DNA of 64,000 bases, taken from assembly GCA_018828125.1 (NCBI GenBank), contig JAHJWB010000021.1, positions 1 through 64,000 on the forward strand, written 5' to 3'. The stretch is from Gammaproteobacteria bacterium. Lineage in GTDB: Bacteria > Pseudomonadota > Gammaproteobacteria > Burkholderiales > Burkholderiaceae_C. A model generated the notes under the pieces. The model saw only the letters and a program-made list of their open reading frames with translations. It was not told where the DNA came from and did no database searches. This document shows, piece after piece, positions 1 through 8,232 of this stretch. The position numbers and the translations under genes are program-made. The first letter of the stretch is position 1. Each line of letters starts with the position of its first letter.

Positions 1-1548
1 CCCGCGCGTGCGGCGCCGCGTGCGCCAGGCCATCCAGGCCAGCAGGGCCGCGCCGGCGGCGGAGAGGCCATCGACAAAGCCCAGGCCGCGCACATAGGGC
101 TTGTCGATCGCTTCGGCCCAGGGGCCGAGCTGGGCCAGCAGCGGCGCGGCCGCGCTGGTCAGCGGAATCAAGGCCGTGGCCACCGCCGCGAAGGCCAGCA
201 GGCCGACGGCGGCGCCCCGCGCGCCGCGCGCAAAGGCATAGGCCACGCAGGCCACGAAGGCGGCGTAGTAGCTTCCGTGCAGCACCCATTCCGGGTCCAG
301 TGCCGTGCCGCTGAGCCAGCGCGCGGCAACCAGCGCGACCGACAGGCCCGCCACGCAGCCCAGGCTTACGCCCAGGTTCAGCGCCGCGATCCAGCGCACG
401 TGGTGCGGCTGCTCTAGGCCCGGCGCATGGCCGCGCAGGCGCTTGCTGCGGCTCTCGATCCACAGCAGGTTGCCGGTATAGAACAACAGCGCGCCCATCA
501 CGCCCAGCACCGCATAGAGCACGCGCACCGGCTCGCCGCCGTAGCTGCCGAAGTGCAGCGAGAAGAAGGTGACCACCGAGCGCGCCAGGCCCGAGCCCTG
601 GCCGGGGAGCATGCCGTCCTGCAGCACCGCGCCGGTGGCGGGGTCGAGCATGGCGAAACCCTCGCGCGGTCGGCGCTTGAAGCGCGTGTCGTCCGTGCCT
701 GCCATGAATACGCTGGCCCGGGGCGTGCCCAGGCCCCGGTAGTCGAGCGACGTGGCCGTGAAGCCTGGCGCGGCGCGGCCTCCATCGGCCGCGAGCTGCG
801 AGGGCGTGCGCCATGTGGCGCGGTCCAGCGTCACGGGCGGGCGCTGGGGCTGCGCGCGGGCTTCCACGCCGCGCACGCCCTGCGGGTAGATCATGGCGCC
901 CTGGGCGTCATAGATCCAGTCGTGCAGGCAGAACACGGCGGCCGACAGCGCCATCACCACATGGAACGGCAGGCTGGTCACGCCCAGCAGGTTGTGCAGG
1001 TCCAGCCACAGGCGCTTGACGTTGCGCCCGAAGCGCACCACGAACAGGTCCTTGACCAGCGAGGGCAGCAGCACCACCACGCCGGAGATCAGCGCCAGCG
1101 CGTACAGCATGGAGAGGATGCCGATGATGGGCTCCGACACCTCCAGCGGCACGGGTAGCCCGCCCTTGCGGTGCAGGTAGTCGGCAAAGCGCCCGGCCTC
1201 ACCCGTGGCGGCGGGCAGGGCGCGCAGCGTGCCCTGCTCGGTCAGCTCCACCTGGTAGGGCGTCTCGCCGCGCTTGCCCCAGCGCATGTAGGGCGCGGCG
1301 TTGCTCTCGGAGGGGAGCACCAGCGTGGCGCGTTCCACCTTGGGGTGGGCCGTGAAGAAGGCGGCGGCCAGCGCGTCGGCGTCCTGGCTGGCGCCTGCGC
1401 GCGTGGGCGCGGCGCGCGTCCAGTGTGTGATTTCGGGCACGAACATCGCCAGCGCCCCGGCGTAGAACGCGATGAACAGCAGCATGCCGGACAGGATGCC
1501 TGTCCAGGTGTGCACCGACAGGTAGTTGCGCAGCGTGGTGGCCTTCAT
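1..1548 (-). CDS. PepSY-associated TM protein of iron/siderophore uptake, partial
   Basis: Inner-membrane protein of the PepSY_TM family, often found with TonB siderophore receptors and thought to act in reduction or release of iron from siderophores in the periplasm. The reading frame is open from the ATG at 1548 to the window edge (516 codons seen), so the C-terminus is missing. Visible are an N-terminal helix starting MKATTLRNYLSVHTWTGILSG, a large periplasmic loop with PepSY-like segments (FTAHPKVERATLVLPSES), further helices around LYALALISGVVVLLPS and FHVVMALSAAVFCLHDW, and a final helix bundle. Its ATG overlaps the TGA of the upstream small membrane gene (ATGA), indicating one operon under the Fur site at 2157-2196. 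Family assignment is good; the exact substrate cannot be told. Confidence 0.85.
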   Translation of the reverse strand, partial: MKATTLRNYLSVHTWTGILSGMLLFIAFYAGALAMFVPEITHWTRAAPTRAGASQDADALAAAFFTAHPKVERATLVLPSESNAAPYMRWGKRGETPYQVELTEQGTLRALPAATGEAGRFADYLHRKGGLPVPLEVSEPIIGILSMLYALALISGVVVLLPSLVKDLFVVRFGRNVKRLWLDLHNLLGVTSLPFHVVMALSAAVFCLHDWIYDAQGAMIYPQGVRGVEARAQPQRPPVTLDRATWRTPSQLAADGGRAAPGFTATSLDYRGLGTPRASVFMAGTDDTRFKRRPREGFAMLDPATGAVLQDGMLPGQGSGLARSVVTFFSLHFGSYGGEPVRVLYAVLGVMGALLFYTGNLLWIESRSKRLRGHAPGLEQPHHVRWIAALNLGVSLGCVAGLSVALVAARWLSGTALDPEWVLHGSYYAAFVACVAYAFARGARGAAVGLLAFAAVATALIPLTSAAAPLLAQLGPWAEAIDKPYVRGLGFVDGLSAAGAALLAWMAWRTRRRTRG

Positions 1549-1850
1549 GGCTGCACCGCCCGCAGCAGCCCATAGGCCAGCACGTTGGCCGCCAGCAGCA
1601 CGGCCCAGCAGGCTCGCTTGCTGGGCGCGAGGAACGCCAGGCCGATCACGGTGGCCCACAGCGCGGGCACCACCCACATCGCGACCTGGTAGGTGGCGCT
1701 GTTGTGCGCCGCGTCGGCCGGGTAGTACACCAGCGCGCCGCTGAGCCAGATCGCCATCGGAAAGCCCAGCAGCGCGCCCACCAGGCCGTGGTGCAGCAGG
1801 TCCCAGGGCGGGGTGGCGCGGCGGGCGCCACTGGATTCAGCGGCGGCCAT
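1545..1850 (-). CDS. small inner-membrane protein of iron-uptake operon (DUF3649-like)
   Basis: Protein of 101 residues with three predicted membrane helices (around LVGALLGFPMAIWLSGALVY, YQVAMWVVPALWATVIGLAF and CWAVLLAANVLAYGLL). Size, topology and position directly before a PepSY gene fit the DUF3649 family of siderophore-uptake operons, but I assign that by pattern only. The start at 1850 gives MAAAESSG and overlaps the preceding gene by 14 nt, and its stop overlaps the PepSY start. No enzymatic motif is visible; a structural or accessory role in ferric-siderophore handling is inferred from context. Confidence 0.7.
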   Translation of the reverse strand: MAAAESSGARRATPPWDLLHHGLVGALLGFPMAIWLSGALVYYPADAAHNSATYQVAMWVVPALWATVIGLAFLAPSKRACWAVLLAANVLAYGLLRAVQP

Positions 1851-2109
1851 CGGCGCCTCCACGGCGGCGGTGCCAGCCCAGCAGCGTGGCGAATGCGGGG
1901 ATGGCCCCCATCGGAATGATGGTGGCCACCGCCACGGCCTCCGGCCCACCCAGGGAGTTCCCCAGTAGCAGTCCCCCCGCAATGGTGAGCAGCAGGGTGA
2001 GGGTCCAGCCCAGCGGGCCCGTGATGCGGCTGTCTGCGCGGGTAGTGGCGAACACAGACACCACACTGGCCAGTGCCAAGGCCAGTACGGCGGCGGGAGA
2101 AACGGTCAT
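1837..2109 (-). CDS. small inner-membrane protein, first gene of Fur-controlled operon (DUF3325-like)
   Basis: Protein of 90 residues (MTVSPAAVLALALASVVSVF...) with about three hydrophobic helices and a basic C-terminal tail (GWHRRRGG). It lies first in the operon, 47 bp from the double Fur palindrome. Topology resembles DUF3325 proteins that accompany PepSY proteins in siderophore loci, but the typical motif of that family is not clearly present, so the name is tentative. Function is unknown and the role in iron acquisition is inferred from the operator and the downstream PepSY gene. Confidence 0.65.
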   Translation of the reverse strand: MTVSPAAVLALALASVVSVFATTRADSRITGPLGWTLTLLLTIAGGLLLGNSLGGPEAVAVATIIPMGAIPAFATLLGWHRRRGGADGRR

Positions 2110-2156
2110 GCGAATGGGTATGCATGTGCCAATAGTGAAATGGCGAATGCATAGTG

Positions 2157-2196
2157 ATGAGAATAATTCTCAATTTTAATCGAGAATTATTCTCAT
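2157..2196. promoter_or_regulatory. double Fur box (two overlapping-scale palindromes)
   Basis: Two 13-bp palindromes, GAGAATAATTCTC (2159-2171) and GAGAATTATTCTC (2182-2194), are themselves arranged as a perfect 15-bp inverted repeat (2157-2171 and 2182-2196) with a 10-bp AT-rich spacer. Each matches the Fur 7-1-7 consensus TGATAATnATTATCA at all but two symmetrical positions. The site lies about 50 bp upstream of the minus-strand operon beginning at 2109, so iron repression by Fur is inferred. Confidence 0.85.
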
Positions 2197-2220
2197 TCTA
2201 TCGGGCGGGCGCCGCGGGAA

Positions 2221-3501
2221 CTACCAAGCCTTCTCGGCAAACCCAGACCACAGCTCGTTCAGGTCAGGAAAGCGCCATTTCTCCGGGTCTTCGCGCGCCA
2301 CGATCTTCTCGGTGCACCCCGGTATGGCCAGGTTCACCAGCTCGGGCGGAATCCGCAGGTCGGATTTGGTCGAGAAAAACACCTTGACCGTGGGCATGGT
2401 CAGGGCTGCCGGCGCTTGCTCCATCACCACGCCAATGCGGCCCGAGGTCAACCGCACCAGCGAACCCACGGGGTAGATGCCGATGCTTTTGACGAATGCC
2501 TGGAACATGCGCAAGTCAAAGTGGTCATTGGTCCATTCCGCCATGCGGCGCAGGGACTCGGACGGGTCCCAGCCGCTCTTGTACGGGCGGTCGGAGGTAA
2601 CGGCGTCGTACACGTCGCAAATCGCCGTCATGCGCGCGATCACACTGATGTTCTCGCCCTTGAGCTTGTCGGGGTAGCCGGACCCGTCCATCTTTTCATG
2701 GTGGTGCAGGCAGGCGTCCAGCACCGCGTCTGGGACGTTGCCGCCCTCTTTGAGCATGTGATAGCCCTCTACCGGGTGGCTGCGCACCACATCAAACTCT
2801 TTGTCGGTCAGCTTGCCGGGCTTGTTGAGCACCGACATTGGAATGGCCGCCTTGCCCAGGTCATGCAGCAAGCCCGCCATGCCTGCCAGACGGGTTTGGT
2901 CGTCATTGAGCTTGAGCTGTTTGGCCAGTGCAACCATCAGCGCGCACACGGCCACCGAGTGCATGTAGGTGTAGTCGTCGGCGGTCTTCAGGCGTGCCAG
3001 GCTGATCAAGGCGCCGGGGTTGCGGGTCACTGAGTCGGAGATTTCTTCCACCAGGCTTTGTGCGCTGGCGGAGTCCACAGCGCGGCCCATGCGGGCCTCG
3101 CTGAACATTGACACCACCGCTTTTTTGGAGCGCACACACACGGCTGCCGCCATTTTGAGTTCGCTGCTCATGGTCGCGGGCGAGCGGTCGCGCACGGGCG
3201 GTGGGGGCGGGGGCGGCAGGCTGACTTTGAGGGGGGGCAAGTCTTCCAGAAGGCCGAAATCGGTCTCGATCCGTGCGTCGACCTCTTCGCGGGACAGCGA
3301 CGCCGTACCCGCCGCTACATCAAGCCCTTTGGAGGTGTCGATCCAGCATTCAGTGACTGCCGTAGAACGGATTCGTTCCAAGTCCTTGGGGTCCTTCAGC
3401 ACGAACTTGGCGCGCCAGAAGGGGTGGTCCATCCAAGAGCCACAGAACTCGTGCAGATACATGCCCAAGGTGAGGTGCTGGATTTGAATGCGCTTGAGCA
3501 T
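2221..3501 (-). CDS. HD-GYP domain cyclic-di-GMP phosphodiesterase with DUF3391 N-terminus
   Basis: Protein of 426 residues from the ATG at 3501 (AAGG 8 nt upstream); an upstream in-frame start would add 19 residues. Residues 1-60 are the DUF3391 domain that often precedes HD-GYP (MLKRIQIQHLTLGMYLHEF). A proline run (about 95-102) leads to the HD-GYP domain: HDLGK (213-217), HHHEKMDGSGYP (266-277), i.e. the metal-binding HD pair, HHE and GYP signature are all intact. Predicted to hydrolyse cyclic-di-GMP to pGpG/GMP in the cytoplasm and so lower biofilm and raise motility signals. It stands alone, divergent from recG; no receiver or membrane segment is present, so its input is unknown. Confidence 0.93.
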   Translation of the reverse strand: MLKRIQIQHLTLGMYLHEFCGSWMDHPFWRAKFVLKDPKDLERIRSTAVTECWIDTSKGLDVAAGTASLSREEVDARIETDFGLLEDLPPLKVSLPPPPPPPVRDRSPATMSSELKMAAAVCVRSKKAVVSMFSEARMGRAVDSASAQSLVEEISDSVTRNPGALISLARLKTADDYTYMHSVAVCALMVALAKQLKLNDDQTRLAGMAGLLHDLGKAAIPMSVLNKPGKLTDKEFDVVRSHPVEGYHMLKEGGNVPDAVLDACLHHHEKMDGSGYPDKLKGENISVIARMTAICDVYDAVTSDRPYKSGWDPSESLRRMAEWTNDHFDLRMFQAFVKSIGIYPVGSLVRLTSGRIGVVMEQAPAALTMPTVKVFFSTKSDLRIPPELVNLAIPGCTEKIVAREDPEKWRFPDLNELWSGFAEKAW

Positions 3502-3662
3502 GATGGTGACCTTGGACCCAGAAAAACGCGTTCCGATGGAGCCGTTCAAGCCCCTCACGTCAATTGACGGAAGGTGAATGGCAGTGACTCGTTAGCAATG
3601 GTAACCATGGTAGCCTTTTTGTTCTGCTATCACCCCGTGGTTTCCCCGCTTTTGCACTCCCC

Positions 3663-5819
3663 ATGCCCCGCGCTGCCCAGCCTGTTGCTCCCTCGCCCGC
3701 CAAGACGGCTGCGCCCACGGCGGTCAAAGGCGCAGCATCGGTGGCGCAGAAAGCGCTGCAAAAACTCGGGCTTCGGCGCGACATTGACCTGGCCCTGCAC
3801 CTGCCCCTGCGCTACGAGGACGAAACCCGCATCACCCCGCTGGCCAATGCCCGCGACGGGCAGATGGTGCAGATCGAAGCCACGGTGACTGCGAGCGAGA
3901 TCCAGTTGCGCCCGCGCCGTCAGCTGCTGGTGCAGGTGGAGGACGGCACCGGGTCTTGTGAACTGCGCTTCTTCAGCTTCTACCCCTCGCACCAGAAAAC
4001 CCTGGCCGTGGGTGCGCGCCTGCGCATCCGGGGCGAGATCAAGGGCGGGTTTTGGGGGCGGCAGATGATGCACCCGGCGTTTCGTGTGGCGGGCGGCGAA
4101 CTGCCGGCGGCGCTGACACCGGTCTACCCCACCACCGCCGGTTTGCCCCAGCCGTATCTGCGCCGCGCCGTGGTCGGCGCGCTGACGCGGGTGGATTTGT
4201 CGGACACCCTGCCACCTAGTGCCGAACCACCGGTGACGCAGATTTATAGCCAAAATGGCCTCCAGCGCTTATTCAGCCTGCGCGAGGCGCTCACTTTTTT
4301 GCACCACCCCACGCCGGATGTGGCGCTGTCCACGTTCGAGGACCACAGCCACCCTGCCTGGCAGCGCCTGAAGGCCGAGGAACTGCTGGCCCAGCAGTTG
4401 TCGCAGCAGCAGTCCCGCCGCGCGCGTGACATGCTGCGTGCGCCCGTGCTGCGCGCACAAAAAGCCGCCGACGGCGCCTTGCCGCTGCACGAGCAGTTGC
4501 TGGCCGTGCTGCCGTTCAGCCTCACGGCAGCGCAGCGCCGCGTGGGCGAGGAGATTGCTGCTGACTTGGCCCGCAAGGTGCCCATGCACCGGCTGCTGCA
4601 GGGCGACGTGGGGTCGGGCAAGACCGTGGTGTCGGCCCTGGCCGCGTGCCTGGCCATGGACGCGGGCTGGCAGTGCGCGCTGATGGCGCCCACCGAAATT
4701 CTGGCCGAACAGCATTTCGCCAAGATGATCGGCTGGCTCGAACCCCTGCTGGCCGCGCGCGGCCGCAAGGTGGCTTGGCTGGTGGGCGGGCAAAAGAAAA
4801 AGGACCGAACCGCCATGCTGGCGCTGGTAGCCAGTGGAGAAGCTGCACTGGTGGTGGGCACCCACGCTGTTATTCAGGAGCAGGTGCAGTTCAAGAACCT
4901 AGCCCTGGCCATCATCGACGAGCAGCACCGTTTTGGCGTGGCGCAGCGGTTGGCGCTGCGGCAGAAACTTGCTGCGCACGGCATGGAACCGCACATGCTG
5001 ATGATGAGCGCCACGCCCATCCCGCGCACCTTGGCAATGAGCTACTACGCGGACTTGGATGTCTCAGTGATCGACGAGCTGCCCCCGGGCCGCACGCCCA
5101 TCGTCACCAAACTCATTGCCGACAGCCGCAAGGACGAGGTGATCGCGCGCATCGGTGCGCAGGTGGAGTCTGGGCGGCAGGTGTACTGGGTGTGCCCGCT
5201 GATCGAAGAGAGCGAGGCGCTGGATCTCAGTAACGCCACCGCCACCCATGCTGACCTGAGCGAGGCCTTGCCCGGCGTCATGGTCGGCCTGCTGCATTCC
5301 CGCATGCCCAACGCTGAGAAAAAAGCAGTGATGGCGCTCTTCACCAGCGGTCAGATGGGCGTGCTGGTCAGCACCACGGTGATCGAAGTGGGAGTGGATG
5401 TGCCCAATGCCTCGCTCATGGTCATCGAGCATGCCGAGCGCTTTGGTCTATCCCAGCTGCACCAGTTGCGCGGCCGGGTAGGGCGGGGCGCGGCGGCGTC
5501 GGCCTGCGTGCTGCTGTATGCCACCAACGACAGCGGGCGTGTGGGCGAGACTGCCAAGGAGCGCCTGCGCGCCATGGCAGAGACCAACGACGGATTCGAG
5601 ATTGCCCGCCGCGACCTGGAAATCCGCGGGCCTGGCGAGTTTCTGGGTGCCCGCCAGTCGGGCGATGCGTTGCTGCGCTTTGCAGACCTTGCTACCGACA
5701 CGCACCTGCTGGAATGGGCGCGCGAACTGGCGCCCGTGATGCTGGACCGCCACCCCGATTTAGCTGCGAAACACATTGCGCGCTGGTTGGGTGGAAAATC
5801 CGATTACCTGAAAGCCTGA
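3663..5819 (+). CDS. recG: ATP-dependent DNA helicase RecG
   Basis: Superfamily 2 helicase that regresses stalled replication forks and migrates Holliday junctions. 718 residues: N-terminal wedge/OB domain (about 30-200), Walker A GDVGSGKT (about 314-321), Walker B box DEQHRFG (about 419-425), motif III MMSATPIPRT, and the C-terminal helicase lobe with the RecG-type QLHQLRGRVGRG motif. Start at 3663 is chosen because the next good in-frame Met is well inside; the first 25 residues are Ala/Pro-rich. An odd feature is residues 199-205 (GLQRLFS), encoded by DNA (4257-4276) nearly identical to one arm of the dispersed palindromic repeat of this genome. Stands alone on its strand, ended by the hairpin at 5829-5864. 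Confidence 0.97.
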   Translation: MPRAAQPVAPSPAKTAAPTAVKGAASVAQKALQKLGLRRDIDLALHLPLRYEDETRITPLANARDGQMVQIEATVTASEIQLRPRRQLLVQVEDGTGSCELRFFSFYPSHQKTLAVGARLRIRGEIKGGFWGRQMMHPAFRVAGGELPAALTPVYPTTAGLPQPYLRRAVVGALTRVDLSDTLPPSAEPPVTQIYSQNGLQRLFSLREALTFLHHPTPDVALSTFEDHSHPAWQRLKAEELLAQQLSQQQSRRARDMLRAPVLRAQKAADGALPLHEQLLAVLPFSLTAAQRRVGEEIAADLARKVPMHRLLQGDVGSGKTVVSALAACLAMDAGWQCALMAPTEILAEQHFAKMIGWLEPLLAARGRKVAWLVGGQKKKDRTAMLALVASGEAALVVGTHAVIQEQVQFKNLALAIIDEQHRFGVAQRLALRQKLAAHGMEPHMLMMSATPIPRTLAMSYYADLDVSVIDELPPGRTPIVTKLIADSRKDEVIARIGAQVESGRQVYWVCPLIEESEALDLSNATATHADLSEALPGVMVGLLHSRMPNAEKKAVMALFTSGQMGVLVSTTVIEVGVDVPNASLMVIEHAERFGLSQLHQLRGRVGRGAAASACVLLYATNDSGRVGETAKERLRAMAETNDGFEIARRDLEIRGPGEFLGARQSGDALLRFADLATDTHLLEWARELAPVMLDRHPDLAAKHIARWLGGKSDYLKA
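4257..4276. repeat. half copy of dispersed AGCGCTT repeat inside recG
   Basis: GGCCTCCAGCGCTTATTCAG matches the reverse complement of the repeat copy at 15492-15536 at 18 of 20 positions. It is read in frame as GLQRLFS in recG. Confidence 0.6.
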
Positions 5820-5828
5820 AATGGAACA

Positions 5829-5864
5829 CCCCCTGAGTCGCTTCGCGCCTTCCCCCTCAGGGGG
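5829..5864. terminator. hairpin of the CCCCCTGAG repeat family downstream of recG
   Basis: CCCCCTGAG (5829-5837) pairs perfectly with CTCAGGGGG (5856-5864) across an 18-nt loop. No T-run follows, so termination is inferred only from position after recG. A related element follows the TonB receptor gene at 43133-43167. The bases after it to 5950 are GC-rich repeat-like sequence without a gene. Confidence 0.5.
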
Positions 5865-6013
5865 ACGACGGCCTTTGCTGCGGGGCGGCCCTCGCTGGCC
5901 GTCCCCGGCACTGCCCGTGTGCCTGTTGCGAGGGCAGGGGGCCGGCGCGCAGCGCAATGGATCGCGGAACCGACCTTGGAGTTAACCACTGACGTGGCTT
6001 GCTGGAACACACC

Positions 6014-6979
6014 ATGACCCTCACCGAACTCAAGTACATCGTCGCCGTGGCCAGGGAGAAGCACTTCGGTCACGCGGCCGATGCGTGTTACGTCTCGCAG
6101 CCCACGCTCTCGGTGGCCATCAAGAAGCTCGAAGAAGAGCTGGACGTCAAGCTTTTTGAGCGCAGCGCGGGCGAGGTCACAGTGACGCCGCTGGGCGAAG
6201 ACATCGTGCGCCAGGCGCAGAGCGTGCTGGAGCAGGCAGCGGCCATCAAGGAAATCGCCAAGCGCGGCAAAGACCCGCTGGCTGGGCCGCTCACGCTGGG
6301 GGTCATCTACACCATCGGGCCCTATCTGCTGCCCGAGTTGGTGCGCCAGGCCATCGGCCGCACACCGCAGATGCCGCTCATGTTGCAAGAGAACTTCACC
6401 GTCAAGCTGCTGGAGATGCTGCGCACCGGCGAAATCGATTGCGCCATCCTGGCCGAACCTTTCCCGGACACGGGCCTGGCGATGGCGCCGCTGTATGACG
6501 AGCCCTTTATGGCAGCGGTGCCCAGCACGCATCCGCTGGCGGGGCAAAAGTCGGTGACGGCGGCGGAACTCAAGAGCGAAACCATGCTGTTGCTGGGCGC
6601 AGGCCACTGTTTTCGCGACCATGTGCTGGAGGTCTGCCCGGAGTTTGCGCGTTTTGCCAGCAATGCAGAAGGCATTCGCAAGTCGTTTGAAGGCTCGTCG
6701 CTGGAGACCATCAAACACATGGTGGCCGCGGGCATGGGCGTCACACTGGTGCCGCGCCTGTCGGTGCCGCGCGAGGCGCTGCTGACCGTGTCGCGCCGCC
6801 GCAAGAGCGACGAAACCTACATCCGCTACCTGCCCATCCGCGAAGAAGACGGCGGGGCGCCGCCCACGCGCCGGGTGGTTCTGGCCTGGCGCCGCAGCTT
6901 TACCCGTTACGAAGCGATTGCGGCGCTGCGCAATGCGGTGTATGCCTGCGAGTTGCCGGGCGTCACCCGGTTGTCTTGA
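6014..6979 (+). CDS. oxyR: hydrogen-peroxide-sensing LysR-type regulator OxyR
   Basis: LysR-family activator of peroxide defence. From the ATG at 6014 (MTLTELKYIVAVAREKHFGH) the protein has 321 residues; an in-frame Met five codons earlier is possible. HTH occupies residues 1-60 (CYVSQPTLSVAIKKLEEEL). The redox pair falls exactly at C199 and C208 (GHCFRDHVLEVC), the same numbering as in E. coli OxyR, so disulphide activation by H2O2 is expected. dps follows 170 nt downstream on the same strand, a known OxyR target. Confidence 0.96.
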   Translation: MTLTELKYIVAVAREKHFGHAADACYVSQPTLSVAIKKLEEELDVKLFERSAGEVTVTPLGEDIVRQAQSVLEQAAAIKEIAKRGKDPLAGPLTLGVIYTIGPYLLPELVRQAIGRTPQMPLMLQENFTVKLLEMLRTGEIDCAILAEPFPDTGLAMAPLYDEPFMAAVPSTHPLAGQKSVTAAELKSETMLLLGAGHCFRDHVLEVCPEFARFASNAEGIRKSFEGSSLETIKHMVAAGMGVTLVPRLSVPREALLTVSRRRKSDETYIRYLPIREEDGGAPPTRRVVLAWRRSFTRYEAIAALRNAVYACELPGVTRLS

Positions 6980-7148
6980 CCGCCCACCCTGTGTTCCCAT
7001 GCCCTGCCGCTGCGGTGCGGCTCTGATGCAGGTCACGCGCGGCGTCATAGCCTTGCGCTAAAGTGGTTTCATGCGCTGCCGCAAAGTCTGGCTTTCGGCA
7101 GCGGCTTTCTGAACCCCTCTTTTGTCCCCTCACTTCAGGAGCACTGAC

Positions 7149-7649
7149 ATGGCCAAGGCCTCCAAGACCACCGCCCCCACCATCAACATCGGCATCAGCG
7201 AAAAAGACCGCGCGGCCATCGCCCAGGGCCTGTCGCGCCTGCTGGCCGACACCTACACGCTGTACCTCACCACGCACAACTTCCATTGGAACGTGACGGG
7301 CCCCATGTTCAATACGCTGCATGCCATGTTCATGGTGCAGTACACCGAATTGTGGAACGCCGTGGACCCGATTGCCGAGCGCATCCGTTCCCTGGGCCAT
7401 GTGGCGCCGGGTTCGTACGCCGAGTTCGGCAAGCTGGCCACGGTGCCGGATGCGCCCGCCAAACCGCCCAAGGCGCTGGACATGGTCCGAGTGCTGGTCG
7501 AAGGCCACGAGGCCGTGGCCCGCACCGCACGCAGCTTGTTCCCACTGGCTGACAAGGCCAGCGACGAACCCACGGCTGACCTGCTCACCCAGCGCCTGAC
7601 AGTGCACGAACAGACGGCGTGGATGCTGCGTTCGTTGCTCGAAGAGTGA
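7149..7649 (+). CDS. dps: Dps-family DNA-binding ferritin-like protein
   Basis: Dodecameric mini-ferritin that oxidises iron with peroxide and protects DNA in starved or oxidatively stressed cells. 166 residues from the ATG at 7149 (AGGAG 10 nt upstream, MAKASKTT). The ferroxidase segment is visible: [15 protein letters not shown], then [11 protein letters not shown], and the C-terminal helix with [14 protein letters not shown] basic N-terminal tail (MAKASKT) may bind DNA. Position behind oxyR suggests OxyR control; a strong hairpin terminator follows at 7659-7686. Confidence 0.95.
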   Translation: MAKASKTTAPTINIGISEKDRAAIAQGLSRLLADTYTLYLTTHNFHWNVTGPMFNTLHAMFMVQYTELWNAVDPIAERIRSLGHVAPGSYAEFGKLATVPDAPAKPPKALDMVRVLVEGHEAVARTARSLFPLADKASDEPTADLLTQRLTVHEQTAWMLRSLLEE

Positions 7650-7658
7650 AGTAACCAA

Positions 7659-7686
7659 GACAACGCGCATGAAAATGCGCGTTGTC
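7659..7686 (+). terminator. perfect 12-bp hairpin terminator after dps
   Basis: GACAACGCGCAT (7659-7670), loop GAAA, ATGCGCGTTGTC (7675-7686): perfect stem of 12 bp with a GNRA tetraloop, 9 nt after the dps stop. The following T content is low (CCTACAT), so the strength is inferred from the stem. Confidence 0.7.
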
Positions 7687-7814
7687 CTACATAGGGTTGC
7701 AATAGTTGTCAGGATGATCCGAGCTTTGGCGTGCTGCCGCGGCCATCAGGTGATGTGGAGCTTTTGAAAAGAGAAGCTTCGTGCAGCATGGACAGCAAGA
7801 TTTATCGGTGATGT

Positions 7815-8183
7815 ATGCGAATCCTGTACGTGGAAGACAACCCGGAACTGCGCGAAACCATTGGCATGCTCATGGAAGGCGAGGGGCAGACGGTCACATC
7901 GTGCGCCACGGCTGAAGAAGCCTTGGAGCTGGATGCCCAGCAGACCTTCGATCTGCTGGTGTCCGACGTCAGCCTGCCAGGGATCTCCGGCACGGACCTC
8001 GCCCGCAAGTTATTGGCTGAAGACCCCAAGCGCTGGGTGGTGCTGTGTTCGGGGTACGAGCTGGGCAGCTACCCCACTTCTTGGGGGCCCAATGTGCGCA
8101 CCCTGCTCAAGCCGTTTGAGCTGGATGAGCTGGACCAACTGCTCGGCTCCATCCGCGAAGCAGTTGCTCGGTCAGCGGCCTAA
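7815..8183 (+). CDS. single-domain response regulator (CheY-like receiver)
   Basis: Stand-alone receiver of 122 residues: acidic pocket ILYVEDNPE, phospho-acceptor in LLVSDVSLPGISGTD (Asp about 52), Ser/Thr switch VVLCSGYE, and Lys in TLLKPFELDEL. No output domain. It converges with the kinase operon 8233-14389 and is a likely partner of one of those kinases; this is inference from position. The T of the usual T/S switch is Ser here. Confidence 0.9.
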   Translation: MRILYVEDNPELRETIGMLMEGEGQTVTSCATAEEALELDAQQTFDLLVSDVSLPGISGTDLARKLLAEDPKRWVVLCSGYELGSYPTSWGPNVRTLLKPFELDELDQLLGSIREAVARSAA

Positions 8184-8232
8184 GCCTTTCTCTGAGTCCA
8201 GCCCCCTTGGCTGTGTAGTCGGCTCAATCGGC

